DNA of 64,000 bases from Congeria kusceri. Lineage: Eukaryota > Mollusca > Bivalvia > Myida > Dreissenidae. A program made the translations under genes and the position numbers. The stretch covers positions 13,211,261 to 13,275,260 of the forward strand of contig CM051034.1 of the NCBI GenBank assembly GCA_027627225.1, given 5' to 3'. The notes beneath the pieces were generated by a model that was not told the origin of the DNA, made no database searches, and worked only from the letters and a program-made list of their open reading frames with translations. This document shows, in pieces, positions 61,201 to 64,000 of this stretch. Every line of letters begins with the position of its first letter. Position 1 is the first letter of the stretch.

Positions 61201-63518
61201 GTAGCAGACAGAAGTTTGGTCGCATTGCAACGAGCTCCGTGCAGTTTTTGTTCATCAGAACATCCGGTTTGATGGAATCGCCCAGCGGACACGCGTCTTG
61301 AAATGTAAACATATGATGGAAAATATTCATATACAATATTAAAATGTTTATTAAAGAATATTAATTTATGTTCTTTTAACTTCGTTATGGACAGAGCATA
61401 TGGTCAAGTAAAGTAAAATATGCCAGTGTACATACACATGTTCTTGTAAAGAAATCGATTTTCCTGTACAGCAAATCAAGTCAATTACAATTCAACAATC
61501 TTCTTTCGATTTTTCTTCATCTATAGTTGATCGCCCTATGAAAACAAGTAAAAGACCATGTGCCAGTACCGGAAGTGGCTGGAGCGTCCCTGTTGGCCCC
61601 ACAGCTGTGAGCGTCACACCACTTGCCGTTACCGCATACCGTGCCGTCTGGCGGCGGAACGCTAAACGTGCACTGACGTAGGTAGACGGCGTCGTAGCAG
61701 TAGAGGGACGCGCATGCGTAGTCGTAGCTGGTTCTGTACTGGTACTTAAATTATTAAAGCACGCGATTACGTACTTAAAATCTTTCAGAAAATACAGTCG
61801 TATTGCAATAAAATTACAGTTGGCTAACTGTTAATTGTTTTACCGTAACTATCTATTATGCTTTTTTCTTTATAATACGTTATAGGATTACAAGACATTC
61901 GGACAAAAACTTAATAATTTATAACACGGATTTATCATTATAAACAAGCAAATTGATGTATTTTTTTCTCGTACCATTTACTTTAAAATTTAAAGGAACT
62001 GGTACCGGAAAACAAAACACTTAACATTGTACACAATTTAGCAATTTAGATGTCGAAAGTGAACATCGGACACATGGGATGTTAGTTAAGACACGGACGC
62101 CTAGACAGTTATATAAATATGTGCGCCTTACCCTACATAGATAGGAATTGTTGGAGTTGTACGTCTGCTGGCAGTATCCGTCCAATGTGGTAAACTGGCC
62201 CCCAGCCCCTGAAGGAAAACATAGGATACCAATCAGTGAAACCTTTCACTGGTTCCCAAAATGAGGACAACAGCCACGGGGTCTGCAACGTTATCACGTA
62301 TTATGGCAAAATCGTGTTTATTGATAAACTTTATGTGAAGAAAACTCACTGTCTCGATTTCTCGCACAAAATAAAACATCATGTATATGATCAGAGACTA
62401 TTTCACAAATTATCTCATTTCTCGCCACCTTACGTAAATCAGTCGAGATAATTAAATACATGATAATTTCATGCAGCACATGCAATATGTTTTATGGCAA
62501 TGGGCGGTACGCAATTCGATGTATAACAACGCCTATACTTTGGTCAAACTTCGTCAAACACCGTTGACAGTAGCCTATGCGAAAACAGACATGTCTGCCG
62601 AAGAATTAATTCCTAGTTTTCTGAATGGCTAAACATAGTCAATGCGGTCAATCACCAATTATATAAGCCCTCTTCTAGATGCCAAATATTCCAACACTGA
62701 GACCAAATCCGTACCAGGTATGCCTTATCTGTTCATTCGTCCTGAATCTTGCCTCGTATTGTGTAAAATTTAATATAGGTTAACTGAACAACATTGTTAT
62801 GGTTTACTGTCGTAAAAACTCCAATTGCGTCGTTTTCGCTTTGGCTACCAAACCATCAATAATGCATTTAAAGATGACACAGTCTGTTCAAGCATTACAG
62901 AGCTGAAAAATATTAAATGAGTAAGTTTAATCAAAGATCTTTAATTCTAACATGATACTCGCTAATTTTTCTAAAGACAAAGAACAAAATTATTGTTGTT
63001 AAAATACCCAATAAACAACGCAAAACGAAGTCCTAATTCTGAGCGGAGCATAGTTAATAGTAGTTCCAATTACAATTGCAAATCTATATGTCAAATCATT
63101 TTTGAATCGAAATAATTTTCGCATTATCGTTGTTTATTGGCCAATAAACAACTCTTTTTTGTTCTGATGCGTGGCTATTAAACAACTCTGGCTAACGACC
63201 TCGTGGGTTAATTCCTAAGCATCAGAACTCCGAATCGCTGTTTATTGACCGATAAACGATAATGCGAACATTATTTCTTAAATAAACAAAGTTAATAAAT
63301 ATCTGGTTTAATTATTATCTATAATATTCAATTATAAATGTAGCTAAAAGTAAGGATGATATGACTCTAGCCCATGGGGCGGAAAAATCTTGATTCCTGG
63401 ATTTATTGGTCTACTCACGGGTGTAAATATTATCCTCACTGCCATTTGTGGAGCCAAACGATGCGAATAAAAGCCCCACGGCCAGTAAACACCAATAACT
63501 GTGAAAAATGCTCGCCAT
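52125..63518 (-). CDS. Secreted Cys-rich protein: ADAMTS-type Cys-rich segments plus nine PLAC-like modules (about 613-620 aa)
   Basis: The exons, in transcript order, are 63419-63518, 62132-62208, 61570-61738, 61141-61296, 60465-60664, 58362-58496, 57965-58099, 57468-57608, 56937-57071, 55372-55512, 55054-55194, 54527-54655, 52654-52740 and 52125-52210. The protein opens with a signal peptide (MASIFHSYWCLLAVGLLFAS). Exons 2-3 and 5 encode segments like the ADAMTS Cys-rich domain (DGTVCGNGKWC; DGVPCASGK). The rest are six-Cys modules of pattern C-x-Y-G-D...C...C...CC-x2-C, like PLAC or ShK-type modules. There is no metalloprotease (HExxH), no thrombospondin repeat and no membrane segment. Most module exons are 129-141 nt and phase 1 at both ends, which allows easy duplication and shuffling. 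Disulfide-rich extracellular matrix or shell/byssus function is an inference. One junction (exon 5 to 6) has inconsistent phase; see 60465-60664. Confidence 0.82.
52654..52740 (-). CDS. PLAC-module gene exon: module 9, first half
   Basis: It encodes DCKYGDKSPANCHLYIPNEE then AARTQCMTRG. Acceptor gatattgcag, donor gtatgt. The module's CC-x2-C is completed by the next exon. Confidence 0.85.
52905..54526. repeat. 73-bp minisatellite derived from an exon end plus splice donor, about 22 copies
   Basis: On the - strand each unit reads gagacgtgtgaacagtttg then tagtctccaacaacccag and gtgagcattgttaggtactg, then gtataccatgtgttgt. The first two pieces copy the 3' end of the exon at 54527-54655. Units differ at few positions, and most keep cag|gtgagc. 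The array fills the intron before exon 52654-52740. Confidence 0.95.
54527..54655 (-). CDS. PLAC-module gene exon: module 8, at the head of the donor minisatellite
   Basis: It encodes GCEWGDQNAVFCPTITKETA ... GDICCETCAQFVVSNNPG. Donor gtgagc at 54526. The last 39 bases of this exon and its donor are repeated downstream about 22 times. Using the second donor (exon end 54455) would add 72 nt, all open, with a second CCETC motif. The pseudogene has no counterpart of this exon. Confidence 0.87.
55054..55194 (-). CDS. PLAC-module gene exon: module 7
   Basis: It encodes GCVYGDSKPRECEAQFNDTL ... TQIDCCRSCAQSKNNSNHG. Acceptor ctgctacag, donor gtggga. Confidence 0.88.
55372..55512 (-). CDS. PLAC-module gene exon: module 6
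   Basis: It encodes GCQYGDLDPARCKAYMGDDK ... RSQCCLTCHEIEDNNARG. Acceptor gtacag, donor gtatga. Confidence 0.9.
55513..56393. other. Intron, no feature seen
   Basis: AT-rich intron between modules 5 and 6, with no gene or repeat that I can support. Confidence 0.45.
56394..56741. mobile_element. G/C-rich foldback element, copy 2
   Basis: The ends tgcacctatcaatattttc and aaaatattgataaatgca are inverted; the interior has G runs near 56425 and 56500 and cccgggacccggaatctttc. Confidence 0.85.
56937..57071 (-). CDS. PLAC-module gene exon: module 5
   Basis: It encodes GCEYGDHWKDYCAAHVVPPN ... FATQCCQTCRHFREQGFPG. Nearly identical to the intact pseudogene block at 48411-48545. Confidence 0.9.
57468..57608 (-). 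CDS. PLAC-module gene exon: module 4
   Basis: It encodes GCPYGDVNVATCSAMMNDTN ... RRTECCDTCAEYYNASNHG. Acceptor gttcttcag, donor gtgagt. Confidence 0.9.
57965..58099 (-). CDS. PLAC-module gene exon: module 3
   Basis: It encodes GCEYGDVTPVECQNKKKDGS ... ATCLNDPANCCYTCAHL. Phase 1-1, donor gtatgt. Confidence 0.9.
58362..58496 (-). CDS. PLAC-module gene exon: module 2
   Basis: It encodes ECLYGNQYEAFCSSNVVEPN ... YCNQYEAGCCASCLRHKN. Acceptor ttctcacag, donor gtaaga, phase 1-1. Confidence 0.88.
58560..59034. mobile_element. TIR element AAAGGGAC... with internal tRNA-like promoter, second copy
   Basis: The ends TATTAAAGGGACTTTGTCA and tgacatagtccctttaata are inverted over about 27 bp. A tRNA-like body at about 58782-58862 has an A box gcgcagttggtt and a B box gagttcgatactc. 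It is related in plan to 2627-3114. Confidence 0.75.
59036..59323. mobile_element. G/C-rich foldback element, copy 3 (left end lost)
   Basis: The right end ggggggaaatattgatag and the interior cccgggacccggaatcattc match the other copies. The left end abuts the preceding TIR element and is truncated. Confidence 0.78.
59606..59626 (-). other. Candidate micro-exon, 21 nt
   Basis: cgtccgtcgatcctgtagcag is flanked by cctag and gtaata, and the same block, with splice-like edges, is kept in the pseudogene at 46162-46188. Conservation between copies hints at an exon, but its length (21) does not solve the phase mismatch with exon 5, so I leave it as a candidate. Confidence 0.35.
59958..60178. repeat. 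Interspersed repeat, copy 2
   Basis: Partner of 42761-43050, same orientation. It shares tcgcgggactcattttaca-type and atcgggaacaagtatgaaac blocks. Confidence 0.75.
60465..60664 (-). CDS. PLAC-module gene exon 5: second ADAMTS-like Cys-rich segment
   Basis: It encodes ETFFGPPMSADDDCKSIYGL ... FSGICLDMRCYNPSTATCDP then LPAGDGVPCASGK. The donor AAG|GT at 60464 is conserved in the pseudogene and gives 200 nt and phase 0. The next exon needs phase 1. A donor 10 nt further (c|gtattc, exon to 60455) would fix the phase but is not conserved; otherwise a small exon of 3n+1 nt is missing from this model. Confidence 0.8.
60754..60892. mobile_element. GAGGCGCG-family foldback MITE, copy 9 (short form)
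   Basis: GAGGCGTGTCGTGGGAAAAC to cccacgacacgcctc, with only one internal arm pair left. It lies in the intron between exons 4 and 5. Confidence 0.88.
61141..61296 (-). CDS. PLAC-module gene exon 4: module 1
   Basis: It encodes DACPLGDSIKPDVLMNKNCT ... FCLLPEVGNTWCCKSCAAF. Six Cys in the module pattern, with LGD in place of YGD. Donor gtaaga. Confidence 0.87.
61570..61738 (-). CDS. PLAC-module gene exon 3: ADAMTS-like Cys-rich
   Basis: It encodes YRTSYDYACASLYCYDAVYL ... CTFSVPPPDGTVCGNGKWC then DAHSCGANRDAPATSG. The DGTxCGxGKWC motif is the hallmark of the ADAMTS Cys-rich domain. Acceptor taccag; an AG six bases upstream also keeps frame. Confidence 0.88.
62132..62208 (-). CDS. PLAC-module gene exon 2
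   Basis: 77 nt. It encodes RAGGQFTTLDGYCQQTYNSN then NSYLCR. Acceptor ttccttcag, donor gtaagg. It begins the first ADAMTS-like Cys-rich segment. Confidence 0.85.
62209..63117. other. Intron 1 of the PLAC-module gene
   Basis: AT-rich, no feature seen apart from scattered caataaacaac motifs near 63010. Confidence 0.45.
63118..63272. mobile_element. Small foldback element around CAATAAACAAC
   Basis: The left end tttcgcattatcgttgttta and the right end gataaacgataatgcgaac are inverted. Similar caataaacaacg and gcgaactgtaaag-like blocks occur at 34980-35150 and near 63000. Confidence 0.65.
63419..63518 (-). CDS. PLAC-module gene exon 1: signal peptide
   Basis: ATG at 63516-63518. It encodes MASIFHSYWCLLAVGLLFAS then FGSTNGSEDNIYT, with donor gtgagt. 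A hydrophobic core followed by small residues is a typical secretion signal, cut probably near FGSTNG. Confidence 0.85.
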
Positions 63519-63832
63519 TGTTACGCTATAAATTTGTTCAAAATTAAGGAATCGTCGAGAGCTTGGGCACTATATAGGACAATGTTTTGTATTGAAAACG
63601 AGATAAGGATTCGTTGACATCAGAGGACCCGAGTTGAAGCTTTGCTGATGTATCTAGTATGACAATTTACTGGAAGATACAAGGTTCTTGTGTTGCCATT
63701 TTCTAGAGAAATGTCAATCAGTTGGTGGAGTACCGACGTAGTACGTTGTCAATAAAAAAAATTCGGTTTTTATGTTGTTATCACCAAAGTAAGGAGCGTT
63801 GTTCTAGACGTCTCAGTTCTTCATATATATAT
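63519..63832 (-). other. 5' flank of the PLAC-module gene
   Basis: Upstream of the ATG. On the - strand a tatatagtgc stretch (63567-63576) about 50 bases before the ATG could be a TATA-like element, but no other promoter signal is clear. Confidence 0.3.
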
Positions 63833-64000
63833 TCAACTCTACGTACTTCATAATGGGATCGTAAAAATTGTACGCTCTCAACTCTGCGTTCTTCGTAATG
63901 GGATCGTAAAAATTGTACGCCCTTAACTCTACGTACTTCATAATGGGATCAAAAAAATTGTACGCCCTCAACTCGACGTACTTCATAATGGGATCGTAAA
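63833..64000. repeat. 45-bp tandem repeat, about 4 copies, running off the window
   Basis: The unit is aactctacgtacttcataat then gggatcgtaaaaattgtacg and ccctc. It continues past 64000. Confidence 0.92.

Overview
This is eukaryotic, AT-rich, intron- and repeat-dense DNA, almost certainly from a bivalve mollusc. Introns follow GT-AG rules, and there are no bacterial-style operons. Nine copies of a GAGGCGCG-ended foldback element are of a type I recall as very abundant in dreissenid (zebra/quagga) mussels. Two more repeats, one beginning AGCTCACCTGAGC and one containing GGTCAAGGTCACTGTTAC, are of kinds I recall from other bivalves. The species call is an inference from memory.

Layout. (1) 1-13.4 kb, + strand: the last seven coding exons of a TACC-family (transforming acidic coiled-coil) gene, 224 residues ending at 13337, with introns full of minisatellites and foldback elements. 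Its last intron holds a complete 4.34-kb DNA transposon (8329-12667) on the opposite strand, with 31-bp inverted ends, an ATAT target duplication and a six-exon transposase-like gene (635 aa). (2) 13.4-22.6 kb: interspersed repeats and sequence with no recognisable gene. (3) 22.6-50.5 kb, + strand: a decayed copy of a multi-exon secreted Cys-rich gene. Its very long first intron contains a broken integrase-like gene, a LINE 3' fragment, two related Gly-rich reading frames on the - strand, a 3.1-kb 45-bp minisatellite, a 2.8-kb palindromic satellite element and two Gly-codon tracts. (4) 52.1-63.5 kb, - strand: the apparently intact sister gene, convergent with the pseudogene. It encodes a signal peptide, two ADAMTS-type Cys-rich segments and a chain of nine six-Cys PLAC-like modules, mostly one module per phase-1 exon, with no protease domain. 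One of its introns is filled by a 73-bp minisatellite whose unit is a copy of the adjacent exon end plus its splice donor, about 22 times over.

The main points for a second look are: the exon/donor-derived minisatellite, whose first extra donor would give an in-frame 24-residue extension; the inverted gene/pseudogene pair; the transposon and the likely link between it and the abundant foldback family; the palindromic satellite element; and the inverted-terminal-repeat elements that carry tRNA-like promoters.
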